Source: Nonomuraea typhae (GTDB lineage Bacteria; Actinomycetota; Actinomycetes; Streptosporangiales; Streptosporangiaceae). Taken from it: DNA of 64,000 nucleotides. Numbering within the stretch: the stretch's first letter is position 1; every line of letters begins with the position of its first letter. Shown here one piece after another: positions 34,413-43,249 of the stretch. The notes beneath the pieces are model-generated. The model was not told the origin of the DNA. It ran no database searches and saw only the letters and a list, made by a program, of their open reading frames with translations. Made by a program: the position numbers and the translations under genes. The DNA lies in the NCBI RefSeq assembly GCF_009760925.1, contig NZ_VRLV01000004.1, forward strand, positions 312,308 through 376,307. The letters are read 5' to 3'.

Positions 34413-35920
34413 GCGAGCGACCTCATGAGGCGTCCGGTGAGGGTGTAGGCGGCGGCGACGGTGCCCCAGGCCACCAGCGTGATGAAGGTGACACGGGCGT
34501 CGAAGAGGGCGGCGGTGATCGCGATGGCCGCGAACCGCTCGCCGATGGGGAACACGACCATTTTGCGGGCCCAGTGGACGACGCGGTACCGGCCGGCCTT
34601 GGTCCACATCTTCAGCAGGCCCCTGATGCCCTGGTTGCGTTCGATCTTGCGCTTTTCCAGGTCTTTGCGCAGCGGGCGGTCGTCGGGGGAGGCGAGGGCG
34701 AGCGTGGGCAGCTTCGCGGGCGGCTTGCGCCGGTTGGAGATGCCGAAGGAGAAGTCCAGCAGGTGGCGGATCGACTGCAGGCCGATCGCGGCCAGCGCGA
34801 GGATCCAGATGTCGTCGCCGTTGCCGGAGACCACCCAGCCGATCGCCAGTCCGGCGAAGACGACGTACTCCTTGAACCGGTCGAAGGTGGCATCCAGCCA
34901 CGCCCCGAGGACGCCGAACTTGCGGGCGTAGCGGGCGACCTGGCCGTCGACGCAGTCGAAGACGAAGGCGAAGTAGATGAGCACGCCACCGGCGATCATC
35001 CACGGCCGCTCGCCGGTGGCGAAGCAGGCCGCCGCCGCGATGCCGAACACGATCGAGATCAACGTCACCTGGTTGGGCGTCAGGCCCCTGCGGGCCGCCC
35101 AGCGGGCGATGAAGCGGGAGTACGTCGAGACGAAGAAGGTGGTGAAGAAGCCGTCGGCGCCCTTGACCGCGTTGTCGAGCCGGGCGCGGTCCTCGTTCAT
35201 GCCGGCCATCTCGGTGCCGGCCTCGTTGGCCTCCTCCTGGGTGGTGACCCGGCGGTAGAACAGGTCGCGCCGGCCGCGCAGGCCGAGCGAGACGCCCTGC
35301 CGTACCAGGCCGAAGGCGATGAGCTGCACGAGGTCGTCGTCGGCGCCGAACAGGTCGGTCAGCTCGGCGAGCTCGCGGCAGGTCTCGGCCAGCAGCGGCA
35401 GGTGCTGGGCCTTGATGTGCAGCGGGCCGAGCAGGGCGGCGTTGGGCCGGGTGACCGCGATGCGGGCGGTGCCGACGGAGACGATGCGGGACTTGCCGGC
35501 GCGGGCCCGCACGGGCAGGCCCTCGAGCGTGCGGTCGCCGATCTCGGGGTCGGCCTCGTCGATGGGGACGCTGTCCTCCTGCGCCTCCTCATCGAGGGTG
35601 TCCGGCCGCGGCTCCTTGGCGATGAGCGCGATCGCGCCGCGCTTGGCCTTGGTGATCTGGTAGATCAGCTCGTCGTGGATGACGGAGTTGGCCGGGATGA
35701 TGAAGAGGTTGTCCGTTGCGGATTCTGCGACGTCGGCGAGGGCACGCAGGGCGGCGGCCACGTCGTGAGGCTCGATCGTGGCCGGCTGCGGATCCAGGGA
35801 GAGGATCTGACCGCGCAGTCGCTCGCCAACCGTGGGGTTGCCGGGCAGCGCGGCCAGCCGGAGGCCGGTCGGAGCGGTGTCGGGGCCGGGCGAAGAGCCC
35901 AGCAGGACCACGCGGGTCAT
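34409..35920 (-). CDS. CDP-alcohol phosphatidyltransferase with an N-terminal nucleotidyltransferase-like region
   Basis: 503 aa from the ATG at 35920. Residues 1-200 are soluble (MTRVVLLGSSPG..., NLFIIPANSVIHDELIYQIT) and look like a degenerate nucleotidyltransferase/MobA-like region. Residues 275-500 are the membrane enzyme with the full motif DGxxAR-x8-G-x3-D-x3-D (Asp325 to Asp347). It should transfer a phospho-alcohol from a CDP-linked donor at the membrane. The acceptor (inositol phosphate, glycerol phosphate or other) cannot be told. Translationally coupled to the DUF5941 gene. Confidence 0.82.
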   Translation of the reverse strand: MTRVVLLGSSPGPDTAPTGLRLAALPGNPTVGERLRGQILSLDPQPATIEPHDVAAALRALADVAESATDNLFIIPANSVIHDELIYQITKAKRGAIALIAKEPRPDTLDEEAQEDSVPIDEADPEIGDRTLEGLPVRARAGKSRIVSVGTARIAVTRPNAALLGPLHIKAQHLPLLAETCRELAELTDLFGADDDLVQLIAFGLVRQGVSLGLRGRRDLFYRRVTTQEEANEAGTEMAGMNEDRARLDNAVKGADGFFTTFFVSTYSRFIARWAARRGLTPNQVTLISIVFGIAAAACFATGERPWMIAGGVLIYFAFVFDCVDGQVARYARKFGVLGAWLDATFDRFKEYVVFAGLAIGWVVSGNGDDIWILALAAIGLQSIRHLLDFSFGISNRRKPPAKLPTLALASPDDRPLRKDLEKRKIERNQGIRGLLKMWTKAGRYRVVHWARKMVVFPIGERFAAIAITAALFDARVTFITLVAWGTVAAAYTLTGRLMRSLA

Positions 35921-36038
35921 GACTCCCTTTCGAGGCAGTTGCGGGGGGTTGAACAACGGGTAATGCGGGGACAGACGTCAAAGTCTAGTGAGCCCTGGGT
36001 AAAGCCGGTCCACCCGTGTGTCCCAATAAGATGTCCTG

Positions 36039-36773
36039 GTGAGTCTCTATCGTGACGAGGGCGTGGTCCTGCGCACGCAGAAGCTGGGCGAGGCCGATCG
36101 CATCATCACGGTGCTCACCAAGCGCACGGGCAAGGTCCGGGCGGTGGCCAAGGGGGTGCGGCGCACGACGAGTCGCTTCGGGGCGCGCCTTGAGCCGTTC
36201 ACTCACGTAGATCTTCAGCTGCACGTCGGACGCTCGCTCGACGTCGTCACGCAGGCCGAGACGATCAGGCCGTACGGCGAGGCGCTGGCGACCGACTATC
36301 CCCGCTACACCGCGGGCAGCGCGATGCTGGAGACCGCCGACCGGCTCACCCACGGCGAGAAGGAGCCGGCGTTGCGCCAGTTCCTGCTGCTGGTGGGCGG
36401 GTTGCGCACGCTGGCCGACGGCGAGCACGAGGCCAGGCTGGTGCTCGACGCGTATTTCCTGCGCTCGCTGGCGGTGGCCGGGTACGCTCCCGCGCTGGAG
36501 GCGTGTGCCAAGTGCCGCGCCCCGGCCATCAGGGCCTTCGCGATCGTGGCCGGTGGCGTGGTGTGCGGGGGCTGCAAACCGGCCGGCTCCGCCGTACCGG
36601 CGCTGGAGACCATCGCGCTCATGACGGCGCTGCTGCGGGGCGACTGGGCGGCGGCCGACGCGTCGCAGCCGCGCCATCGCGGCGAGTGCAGCGGCCTGGT
36701 CGCCGCGTACCTGCAGTGGCATCTGGAGCACGGGATCCGCTCGCTCCGACACGTAGAAAGAGAGCCGGTTTGA
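36039..36773 (+). CDS. recO: DNA repair protein RecO
   Basis: 244 aa, GTG start. TAAGAT at 36027-36032 is 6 bp upstream, so it is probably leaderless. An N-terminal OB fold ([26 protein letters not shown]) is followed by the helical part with a zinc site CAKC and CGGC. RecO loads RecA with RecR and anneals ssDNA. It overlaps uppS (stop TGA inside TTGA), the usual recO-uppS order in actinobacteria. Confidence 0.93.
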   Translation: MSLYRDEGVVLRTQKLGEADRIITVLTKRTGKVRAVAKGVRRTTSRFGARLEPFTHVDLQLHVGRSLDVVTQAETIRPYGEALATDYPRYTAGSAMLETADRLTHGEKEPALRQFLLLVGGLRTLADGEHEARLVLDAYFLRSLAVAGYAPALEACAKCRAPAIRAFAIVAGGVVCGGCKPAGSAVPALETIALMTALLRGDWAAADASQPRHRGECSGLVAAYLQWHLEHGIRSLRHVEREPV

Positions 36774-37549
36774 ACGTCCGTCCGCCCTCCCCCCATCCGT
36801 CCGGCGTGACGCCGCCGCCGATCCCGCGTGACCTGGTGCCGCGGCACGTGGCGATCGTCATGGACGGCAACGGCCGCTGGGCCAAGCAGCGCGGGCTGCC
36901 GCGTACCGAGGGGCACAAGGCGGGCGAGTCCTCGCTGTTCGACGTGATCGAGGGTGCGATCGAGCTGGGTGTCCCGTATCTGTCGGCCTACGCCTTCTCG
37001 ACCGAGAACTGGAAGCGTTCGCCGGACGAGGTGCGCTTCCTCATGGGCTTCAACCGGGACGTGATCCGGCGCCGGCGTGACGAGCTCAACGCGATGGGCG
37101 TGCGGGTGCGCTGGGCGGGCCGGCCGGGGCGGCTGTGGAAGAGCGTCATCTCGGAGCTGGAGACGGCGCAGGAGATGACCGAGCGCAACCGGACGCTGAC
37201 GCTGCAGTTCTGCGTCAACTACGGCGGGCAGGCCGAGATCGTGGACGCCGCGGTGAAGCTGGCCGCCGACATCGCCGCGGGCAAGGTCAGGCCGGGCAAG
37301 GTCAGCGAGAAGGTCTTCGCCCGTTACCTAGACGAGCCGGACATCCCGGAGGTGGACCTGTTCGTGCGGTCGTCGGGGGAGCAGCGGTTCTCCAACTTCC
37401 TGCTGTGGCAGTCGGCCTATGCCGAGATGGTCTTCCTCAACCGCCTGTGGCCCGACTTCGACCGGCGCGACCTGTGGGAGGCGTGCGAGGTCTACGCCAA
37501 GCGCGATCGCCGGTACGGCGGCGCCGTACCCAACCAGGTGGCGCGGTGA
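36770..37549 (+). CDS. uppS: Isoprenyl transferase (undecaprenyl/decaprenyl diphosphate synthase)
   Basis: 259 aa from the TTG at 36770, which overlaps the recO stop and has AGAGAG upstream. GTG at 36806 is an alternative. Cis-prenyltransferase motifs: [24 protein letters not shown] (catalytic Asp32), [17 protein letters not shown], and [24 protein letters not shown]. The enzyme makes the lipid carrier for peptidoglycan and other wall polymers. Confidence 0.93.
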   Translation: MNVRPPSPHPSGVTPPPIPRDLVPRHVAIVMDGNGRWAKQRGLPRTEGHKAGESSLFDVIEGAIELGVPYLSAYAFSTENWKRSPDEVRFLMGFNRDVIRRRRDELNAMGVRVRWAGRPGRLWKSVISELETAQEMTERNRTLTLQFCVNYGGQAEIVDAAVKLAADIAAGKVRPGKVSEKVFARYLDEPDIPEVDLFVRSSGEQRFSNFLLWQSAYAEMVFLNRLWPDFDRRDLWEACEVYAKRDRRYGGAVPNQVAR

Positions 37550-37550
37550 C

Positions 37551-38099
37551 TCAGGCGCGGCGGCGGGCGCGGTAGGCCGCCACGTGCATGCGGTTGCCGC
37601 AGGTTCGGCTGTCGCAGTACACGCGGGAGCGGTTGCGTGACTCGTCCACGAAGACGCGTTCGCAGTCGGGCGCCGAGCAGGTGCGCAGCCGTTCCCATTC
37701 GCCCTCGACGATGACGTGGGCCAGCGCGACGCCGCAGTCGGCGGCGACGTGTTCGGCGAGGCTGGCGTCCTGGGCGAAGTAGTGCATGTGCAGGGGGTGC
37801 CCGTCGTGTTCGGCCAGGCGGGGCGTGATCCGGGTCTCGGACAGCATCGTGTTGAGCATCCGCACGGCGGTGGGCTGGTCGGTGGCGAGGAAGACGCGGT
37901 GGAAGGACTCGCGGATCATCCGCACCTGCCCGAGGTCGCGCGGGGTGAGGACGCCGATGCCGCTGATCTGCCGCGCCTCGACGAAGGTCTGCAGATCGTT
38001 CAGATCCGCCAGGCCGTCGTCGCCCCCGGTCGAGGGCGAGGTGTTCACCAGCTCGACAACAGTGGCGAGCGAGTGCACCATGTCATGGCCAAACGGCAT
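37551..38099 (-). CDS. CGNR zinc-finger protein (ABATE-domain regulator-like)
   Basis: 182 aa from the ATG at 38099 (AGGAG 5 bp upstream). The C-terminal CGNR zinc finger is complete: CSAPDCERVFVDESRNRSR then CDSRTCGNRMHVAAYRARRR. The N-terminal 130 residues are the ABATE-type domain. The family is thought to be stress-related transcription regulators. Divergent from an EamA exporter, which it may control. Confidence 0.87.
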   Translation of the reverse strand: MPFGHDMVHSLATVVELVNTSPSTGGDDGLADLNDLQTFVEARQISGIGVLTPRDLGQVRMIRESFHRVFLATDQPTAVRMLNTMLSETRITPRLAEHDGHPLHMHYFAQDASLAEHVAADCGVALAHVIVEGEWERLRTCSAPDCERVFVDESRNRSRVYCDSRTCGNRMHVAAYRARRRA

Positions 38100-38170
38100 A
38101 TTGACTCCTGTCTGCGCCTGCTCATAGCGTGGACGAAGCGTATCTCTATAACAGGCAATCGGGGGTCTCG

Positions 38171-39076
38171 GTGAGTGCACAGCGCCGTATCGTGCTGATC
38201 GCGGTGGTGGGCGCGCTGGTCATCTCGTCCTCCGCCCCGCTCGTGGTTCTGTCCGGTGTAGCGCCGGCGACGTCGGCGTTGTTCCGGTGCGCCTACGCGG
38301 TGCCGCCCATCCTGCTGCTGGCCTGGTTCGAGCGCCGCAGGCTCGGCCCGCTGCCGGCCAAGATCCGCTACTTCTCGTGGGCGGCGGGCGTCATCTTCGC
38401 CCTCGACCTGCTGTTCTGGCACCACGCGATCGAGTTCGTCGGCGGCGGCCTGGCCACGGTCCTGGGCAACCTGCAGGTGTTCCTGGTCGCCTTCGCCGCC
38501 TGGGCGATCTTCCGGGAGCGGCCGTCCACGCGCCTCATGCTCGCCACGCCGATCGTCTTCGGCGGCGTCGTGCTGATCTCCGGCCTCTTCGACGCCGCCG
38601 CCTACGGGGCGAACCCGATGCTGGGCGCGGTCTTCGGCATGGCCACCTCCGTCGCCTACGCCGCGTACCTGCTGCTCATGAAGGCCGGCGGACGGCACGC
38701 GATGCTGCCCCTCGCCCACGTCACCGTCGTGGCCACCCTGACCGTGGCCGCGCTCAGCCCCCTCTTCGGCGGCGCCGACCTGACACCGAGCTGGCCCGCG
38801 CACGGCTGGCTGCTGCTGCTCGCGCTGGGGCCGCAGGTGCTCGGGTGGGCGCTCATCACCTGGGCGCTGCCCCGCCAGCCCGCCGCGCTGACCGCCCTGC
38901 TGCTGCTCATCCAGCCGATGACGACGGTCGCGCTGTCGGCGCTGCTGCTGGGGGAGCGGCCGTCGACGCTGCAGCTCGCCGGATGCGCGGTGATCGTCCT
39001 GGGTGTCCTGTACGGCTCCCGCGGCCGCTCACCAGCCCCGGCGCAAGAGACGTCGGAACCCGCGCTCAGCCGCTAA
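38171..39076 (+). CDS. EamA/DMT-family transporter
   Basis: 301 aa from the GTG at 38171 (GGGGG 6 bp upstream); a frame opening at 38129 adds 14 residues without a ribosome site. Ten hydrophobic helices in two EamA repeats (FALDLLFWHHAIEFVGGGLATVLGNLQVF; ITWALPRQPAALTALLLLIQPMTTVALSALLLGE). Probably a metabolite or drug exporter. The neighbour gene (CGNR protein) suggests regulation; the 3' end meets zur by 4 bp. Confidence 0.85.
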   Translation: MSAQRRIVLIAVVGALVISSSAPLVVLSGVAPATSALFRCAYAVPPILLLAWFERRRLGPLPAKIRYFSWAAGVIFALDLLFWHHAIEFVGGGLATVLGNLQVFLVAFAAWAIFRERPSTRLMLATPIVFGGVVLISGLFDAAAYGANPMLGAVFGMATSVAYAAYLLLMKAGGRHAMLPLAHVTVVATLTVAALSPLFGGADLTPSWPAHGWLLLLALGPQVLGWALITWALPRQPAALTALLLLIQPMTTVALSALLLGERPSTLQLAGCAVIVLGVLYGSRGRSPAPAQETSEPALSR

Positions 39077-39450
39077 CGCGTCGAGCACCCGGCGCACGTG
39101 CCGAACACCTCGACGGTGTGGGTGATCTCGGTGAACCCGTGCTCGCTGCCCACGGCCTCGGCCCAGCGCTCCACCGCGGGCCCGGCCACCTCGACCGTGC
39201 GCCCGCAGCGGCGGCAGACCAGATGGTGATGGTGATCGTCGGTGGCGCAGGCCCGGTAGACCGACTCGCCGTCGTCGGTACGCAACACGTCGACCTTGCC
39301 GCCGTCGGCCAGCGCCTGCAACGCACGGTAGACGGTGGTCAGTCCGATCTTCGCGCCGTCCTGGCGCATCTCGGCATAGACGTCCTGCGCGCTCCGGAAA
39401 CCCTCGCTGCGGCGCAGGGTGTCGTGAACGGCGTCACGCCTGATGGTCAT
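39073..39450 (-). CDS. zur: Fur-family zinc uptake regulator
   Basis: 125 aa. Winged helix (RSAQDVYAEMRQDGAKIGLTTVYRALQALADGG), His-rich metal region (ATDDHHHHLVCRRCGRTVEV) and C-terminal CAGC, the Cys4 structural zinc. Last gene of znuA-znuC-znuB-zur, joined to znuB by ATGA. The Zur identity rests on this operon and on the Zur box before znuA. Confidence 0.9.
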   Translation of the reverse strand: MTIRRDAVHDTLRRSEGFRSAQDVYAEMRQDGAKIGLTTVYRALQALADGGKVDVLRTDDGESVYRACATDDHHHHLVCRRCGRTVEVAGPAVERWAEAVGSEHGFTEITHTVEVFGTCAGCSTR

Positions 39451-40280
39451 GTTGACTCCTGTGGTCGGCCTCGCCGTACGAATTTACCCACCCCGAGGGC
39501 CAGGACGAAGCCGCTGAGCGCGAGAAGGACGATCGAGGCGCCCGGCGGCACCTTCGGCGAGAGGCTGGACAGGAGCAGTCCGCCGACCGCCGCCACCATC
39601 CCGAACAACGTGGCCAGGCCCATCGTGGCCTTGAAACCCTTGGTCAGCTGCTGGCTCGTGGCCACCGGGATCACCATGAGCGCGCTGACGAGCAACAATC
39701 CCACCACCCGCATGGCGATGACCACGGTCAGCGCCGCGGTGACGGCGATCATCAGGCTGAGGAAGCGCACCGGCAGCCCGCTGGCCTTGGCCACCTCCTC
39801 GTCCTGGCAGAGCACGAACAGCTCCCTGCCGAAGATCGCCACGACCGCGAGCACCGCGACCGCGAGCCCGCCGATCACCCAGATGTCCTCGCGGGTGACG
39901 CTGGCGATCGCCCCGAACAGGTAGGAGTTGAGCTTGGCGTTGCTGCCGCCGGGCGCGATGCCCATGAGCATGACGCCGCCGGCGATGCCCCCGTAGAACA
40001 GCAGCGCCAGCGCCACGTCCCCGCTGGTGCGCCCGCGCGCCCGCACGAGCTCGATGGCGACCGCCCCCAGCACGGAGACGACCACGGCCGTCAGCACCGG
40101 CGCCGTCCCGGTCAGGAACCCGAGCGCGACCCCGGTCAGCGCCACGTGCCCGATGCCGTCACCGAGCAGGGACAGCCGGCGCTGCACGATGAACGTGCCG
40201 ACGGCGGGCGCGCACAGGCCCACCAGCAGCGCCGCGATGAGGGCCAGCTGGAAGAACTCCCGTTGGAGAAGGTCGCTCAC
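39447..40280 (-). CDS. znuB: Zinc ABC transporter permease
   Basis: 277 aa, GTG at 40280 overlapping the znuC stop. ABC-3 family permease with about eight TM helices (FFQLALIAALLVGLCAPAVGTFIVQRRLSLLGDGIGHVALTGVALG). FLSLMIAVTAALTVVIAMRVVGLLLVSALMVIPVATSQQL is the family's conserved core. Forms the channel with ZnuC. Confidence 0.9.
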   Translation of the reverse strand: MSDLLQREFFQLALIAALLVGLCAPAVGTFIVQRRLSLLGDGIGHVALTGVALGFLTGTAPVLTAVVVSVLGAVAIELVRARGRTSGDVALALLFYGGIAGGVMLMGIAPGGSNAKLNSYLFGAIASVTREDIWVIGGLAVAVLAVVAIFGRELFVLCQDEEVAKASGLPVRFLSLMIAVTAALTVVIAMRVVGLLLVSALMVIPVATSQQLTKGFKATMGLATLFGMVAAVGGLLLSSLSPKVPPGASIVLLALSGFVLALGVGKFVRRGRPQEST

Positions 40281-41056
40281 GGTTTCACTCGCAGATCGGT
40301 CAGAGGGCCGCCGACGACGTCCTCTTCCTCGGCGTGGGGGTGAACATGCTGATGGCCGGGCCTGGCGCACTCGCCCTCCGGCTGCGGCGGCCGCCCGTCG
40401 TGCTCGATCCGCCCGGCGCGCACGAGCACGCCACGGGTGATGACCGGCTCCAGCGGGCCCAGCTCGTGGGCGACCAGCACCACGGTCCGCCCGTCGCGCA
40501 CGAGCCCGCCGAGCGTGGCCGCCAGTAGCTGCTGGCTCTCGGCGTCGACGCCCGCGGTGGGCTCGTCCATTACGAACACGTCCGGCTCACCGGCCAGCGC
40601 GCGGGCGATGAGCACCCGCTGCTGCTGCCCGCCGGACAACGACTGCACGGGATCGCCCGCCCGGTCGCCGAGATCGACCGCCGCCAGCGCGCGCGTCACC
40701 GCGGCGCGATCGTCCTTGCTGGTACGGCGGAGCCGGCTCTGCCGGGCGATGCGGCCCGAGGCGACGATCTCCCGCACGGTGGCCGGGACGCCGCCGCCGA
40801 CGGCCAGCCGCTGGGGGACGTAGCCGATGCGCCGCCAGTCGCGGAACTTCGCCGGCGGCTCGCCGTACACCAGAGTCTGGCCGCCCGACAGCGGGATGAG
40901 CCCGAGCAGCGCCCGCACCAGCGTGGACTTCCCGGACCCGTTGGCTCCCATGATCGCGACGACCTCGCCCGCGCAGACGGTGAGGTCGACGCCGTCGAGG
41001 ATCGCCCGGCGGTCGAGTGTCACCCGGCCGCCGGTCATCTGGAAGACCGTGTTCAC
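40277..41056 (-). CDS. znuC: Zinc ABC transporter ATPase
   Basis: 259 aa; GTG at 41056 is preferred because it overlaps the znuA stop (GTGA). A GTG 6 bp earlier is possible. Walker A GANGSGKST, signature LSGGQQQR, Walker B VFVMDEPTAGVD, H-loop VVLVAHEL. The C-terminus has a His-rich tail GHQHVHPHAEEED, which could bind zinc. Confidence 0.92.
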   Translation of the reverse strand: MNTVFQMTGGRVTLDRRAILDGVDLTVCAGEVVAIMGANGSGKSTLVRALLGLIPLSGGQTLVYGEPPAKFRDWRRIGYVPQRLAVGGGVPATVREIVASGRIARQSRLRRTSKDDRAAVTRALAAVDLGDRAGDPVQSLSGGQQQRVLIARALAGEPDVFVMDEPTAGVDAESQQLLAATLGGLVRDGRTVVLVAHELGPLEPVITRGVLVRAGRIEHDGRPPQPEGECARPGHQHVHPHAEEEDVVGGPLTDLRVKP

Positions 41057-41988
41057 GCGCACCCCAGGGCTATCTGGAGGGTCTTGAGGTTGTGCCGCAT
41101 CTGCGTAAGGTAGTCGCCCGTGCCCGGCTTGCTCTCCAGCGGGTCCAGCACCGCGGTCTTGGCCCCCACCTCCTGCGCCAGCACCTCGGCCACCTTCGGG
41201 CTGACCAGGGCCTCGGTGAAGATCGTGGTGACCTTCTCGGAGTTGGCGAGCTTGGCCACCTCGGCGATGCGGGCGGGGGAGGGCTCGCTCTCGGGGTCGA
41301 GGGTGATGCCGATCTGCTTGAGCTTGTACCTGTCGGCCAGATAGCCGAACGCCTCGTGGCTGGTCACCATGGTCTTGCTGGTGCAGCTGGTCAGGCCCTT
41401 GGTCATCTCCTGGTCGAGCGCGGTGAGCTCGGCCGCGGTCTTGGCCGCCCGGTCCCGGTACGCCTGGGCGTGCTCCGGGTCCGCCTGGGCCAGGCGCTCA
41501 GCGAGCTTGCCCGCGACCGTGGCCAGCCTGGACGGGTCCAGCCACAGGTGCGGGTCGTAGGAGACCGCGTGCTCGTGGTCGTGGCCGTCCTCCTCGGCGT
41601 GTTCGCCCAGGGGGATGGTCTTGACCGCGGTGGCGGCGTCGAACGCCTGGTCGGAGCGCTGCTCCAGGGCCTCGTCCACGGCGGGCTGCACGCCCTTGAT
41701 GTAGACGGCCAGGGTGGCGTCCTCGAGGTCGGCCATCTGCTGCGCGCCCAGCTCCAGGTCGTGGGGCTCCACGCCGGGGGCGGTCAGCACGGACACCTTG
41801 ATGTCGGGACCGCCGACCTTCTCGCTCAGCCACTGCAGCGGGTAGAAGGCCGTGACCACGCTGGGTTGTCCCCCAGGCGCGGTGGTGATGCTGTTCGCCG
41901 CGGTGCCGGAGCCGCAGGCGGTGGTCGCGAAGAGGCCGACACCGGCGAGCAAACCCGCGGCACGAACACGGACATGTCCTGACATCAT
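41053..41988 (-). CDS. znuA: Zinc-binding lipoprotein of the ABC importer
   Basis: 311 aa. Lipoprotein signal ending FATTACGSG. Cluster A-I solute-binding protein with ligands in PHDLELG, the His/Asp-rich loop GEHAEEDGHDHEHAVSYDPHLW, and TSHEAFGYLADRY. The His loop is typical of zinc rather than manganese binders. First gene of the operon, just downstream of the Zur box. Confidence 0.92.
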   Translation of the reverse strand: MMSGHVRVRAAGLLAGVGLFATTACGSGTAANSITTAPGGQPSVVTAFYPLQWLSEKVGGPDIKVSVLTAPGVEPHDLELGAQQMADLEDATLAVYIKGVQPAVDEALEQRSDQAFDAATAVKTIPLGEHAEEDGHDHEHAVSYDPHLWLDPSRLATVAGKLAERLAQADPEHAQAYRDRAAKTAAELTALDQEMTKGLTSCTSKTMVTSHEAFGYLADRYKLKQIGITLDPESEPSPARIAEVAKLANSEKVTTIFTEALVSPKVAEVLAQEVGAKTAVLDPLESKPGTGDYLTQMRHNLKTLQIALGCA

Positions 41989-42009
41989 GGGAGTCAGTAT
42001 GCGGCAAAA

Positions 42010-42024
42010 TGAAAACGGTTGTCA
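42010..42024 (-). promoter_or_regulatory. Zur box upstream of znuA
   Basis: TGAAAACGGTTGTCA on the + strand (TGACAACCGTTTTCA on the coding strand) matches the TGAAAATNATTTTCA-type Zur/Fur palindrome, 22 bp before the znuA start. An A/T-rich block in GC-rich DNA. Zinc-loaded Zur should close the promoter here. Confidence 0.8.
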
Positions 42025-42149
42025 AAATCAACCCAGTGGGGGAGGTTTAGCCGCACTCGGGATGACTAACGGCAAAGCACCTCGCGCAGGCGCCGAGCCT
42101 CGTGGATCGCCAGGCTCGCCCCTGTGCGCGCGGCCGACTCCCCCGGCAC

Positions 42150-42539
42150 TCAGACCGTACGGCTGGCGCGCGGCCCGTCCAGACCCCAGGAGATGATCGT
42201 GGTGGGGGTGATCCTGATGATCTGCCTGGACAGACCGGGCACAGGCGGCTCATGATCGGTCAGCGCCTCCGCCTTGCCCCGGATCTCGATGCCCCGGGGC
42301 GTCCACGGATCGGCCGACGCCAGGTCGTCGACGACGAACGCGACCGTGCTGCCCTGCTGCACGTTCCGGAACTTCTTCGTCCCGCCGAGCGCACCCCCGC
42401 CGATGACGATCGTGCCCGCCTCGGCGTCGAGGAAGAAGTTGGTCGGGTTGTTCTGCACCTGCCCACCGGGCGAGACGGTGGCGAGCCGGCCGAGGGGCTG
42501 CGCGGCGAGGTAGTCACGTTCGGCCTGGGTGAAGACCAT
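42150..42539 (-). CDS. PPOX-class, probably F420-dependent oxidoreductase
   Basis: 129 aa from the ATG at 42539. Split-barrel fold: FTQAERDYLAAQPLGRLATVSPGGQVQNNPTNFFLD, GGGALGGTKKFRNVQQGSTVAFVVDDL, and RGIEIRGKAEAL. Such small enzymes in actinobacteria use F420 or FMN. The natural substrate is unknown. It stands alone between znuA and a NUDIX gene. Confidence 0.82.
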   Translation of the reverse strand: MVFTQAERDYLAAQPLGRLATVSPGGQVQNNPTNFFLDAEAGTIVIGGGALGGTKKFRNVQQGSTVAFVVDDLASADPWTPRGIEIRGKAEALTDHEPPVPGLSRQIIRITPTTIISWGLDGPRASRTV

Positions 42540-42682
42540 GGGGGGAGTCCTTTCGGGTTGCGGCAAGAACTGCCCTTTCTACCGCAACGCCCGTCGGACC
42601 CGGTCTTCGCCCTGCGGACTTCACCTCGGGAAGCATTTCTGGGCCGAGGTGGCCCGGCAGCGGATAGCCGCCGCACGTCGGC

Positions 42683-43207
42683 TCAGGCATCCGTGAGGAG
42701 GTAGAGCAATGCCGCCAGGCTCGTGCCGCTGACGATGTCACCCTTGTCGATCAACCGGCGGGTGTCGGCGATCGGAACCCACTCGATGCGTTCGGCCTCC
42801 CACGCTTCGGTCGGCGGGCCCACGTGGGTGGCGGTGTCGGCGCGGAAGATGTGGTGCACGGAATCGGAGATGCCGCTCGTCGGCTGGATGACTATCAGCC
42901 GGCGCAGCGGCCCGGGCCGCCATCCGGTTTCCTCCTCGGCCTCGCGCGCGGCTGCCGCGATTGGCTCCTCGCCTTCTTCGACCTTGCCGATCGGGATCTC
43001 CCAGCCCCATGTGTCGGTGATGAACCGATGCCGCCAGATCAGCAGGACCCGCCCCTGACCATCGGTGATGGCGGCTCCAGCCCCCGGCGCGGAGCGGATG
43101 AGGCGGTGATCCAGGTGCCTGCCGTCGGGCAACTCCACGTCCGCGACCCGCACATCCAGCCATCGGTCGGTGTACAGAGGTTCTTCGGAGTGGACCTGCC
43201 AGCGCAT
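42683..43207 (-). CDS. NUDIX hydrolase
   Basis: 174 aa. Nudix box GKVEEGEEPIAAAAREAEEETGW is complete (G-x5-E-x7-RE-x2-EE-x-G, with W at the last position). Upstream SAPGAGAAITDGQGRVLLIWRHRF is like ADP-ribose/nucleotide-sugar pyrophosphatases. The substrate cannot be fixed. It precedes the NsdA-like regulator on the same strand with a 42-bp gap. Confidence 0.88.
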   Translation of the reverse strand: MRWQVHSEEPLYTDRWLDVRVADVELPDGRHLDHRLIRSAPGAGAAITDGQGRVLLIWRHRFITDTWGWEIPIGKVEEGEEPIAAAAREAEEETGWRPGPLRRLIVIQPTSGISDSVHHIFRADTATHVGPPTEAWEAERIEWVPIADTRRLIDKGDIVSGTSLAALLYLLTDA

Positions 43208-43249
43208 GCGGCGTAACCCCCGGTATGGATGCCTGATCTCGGCACCACG

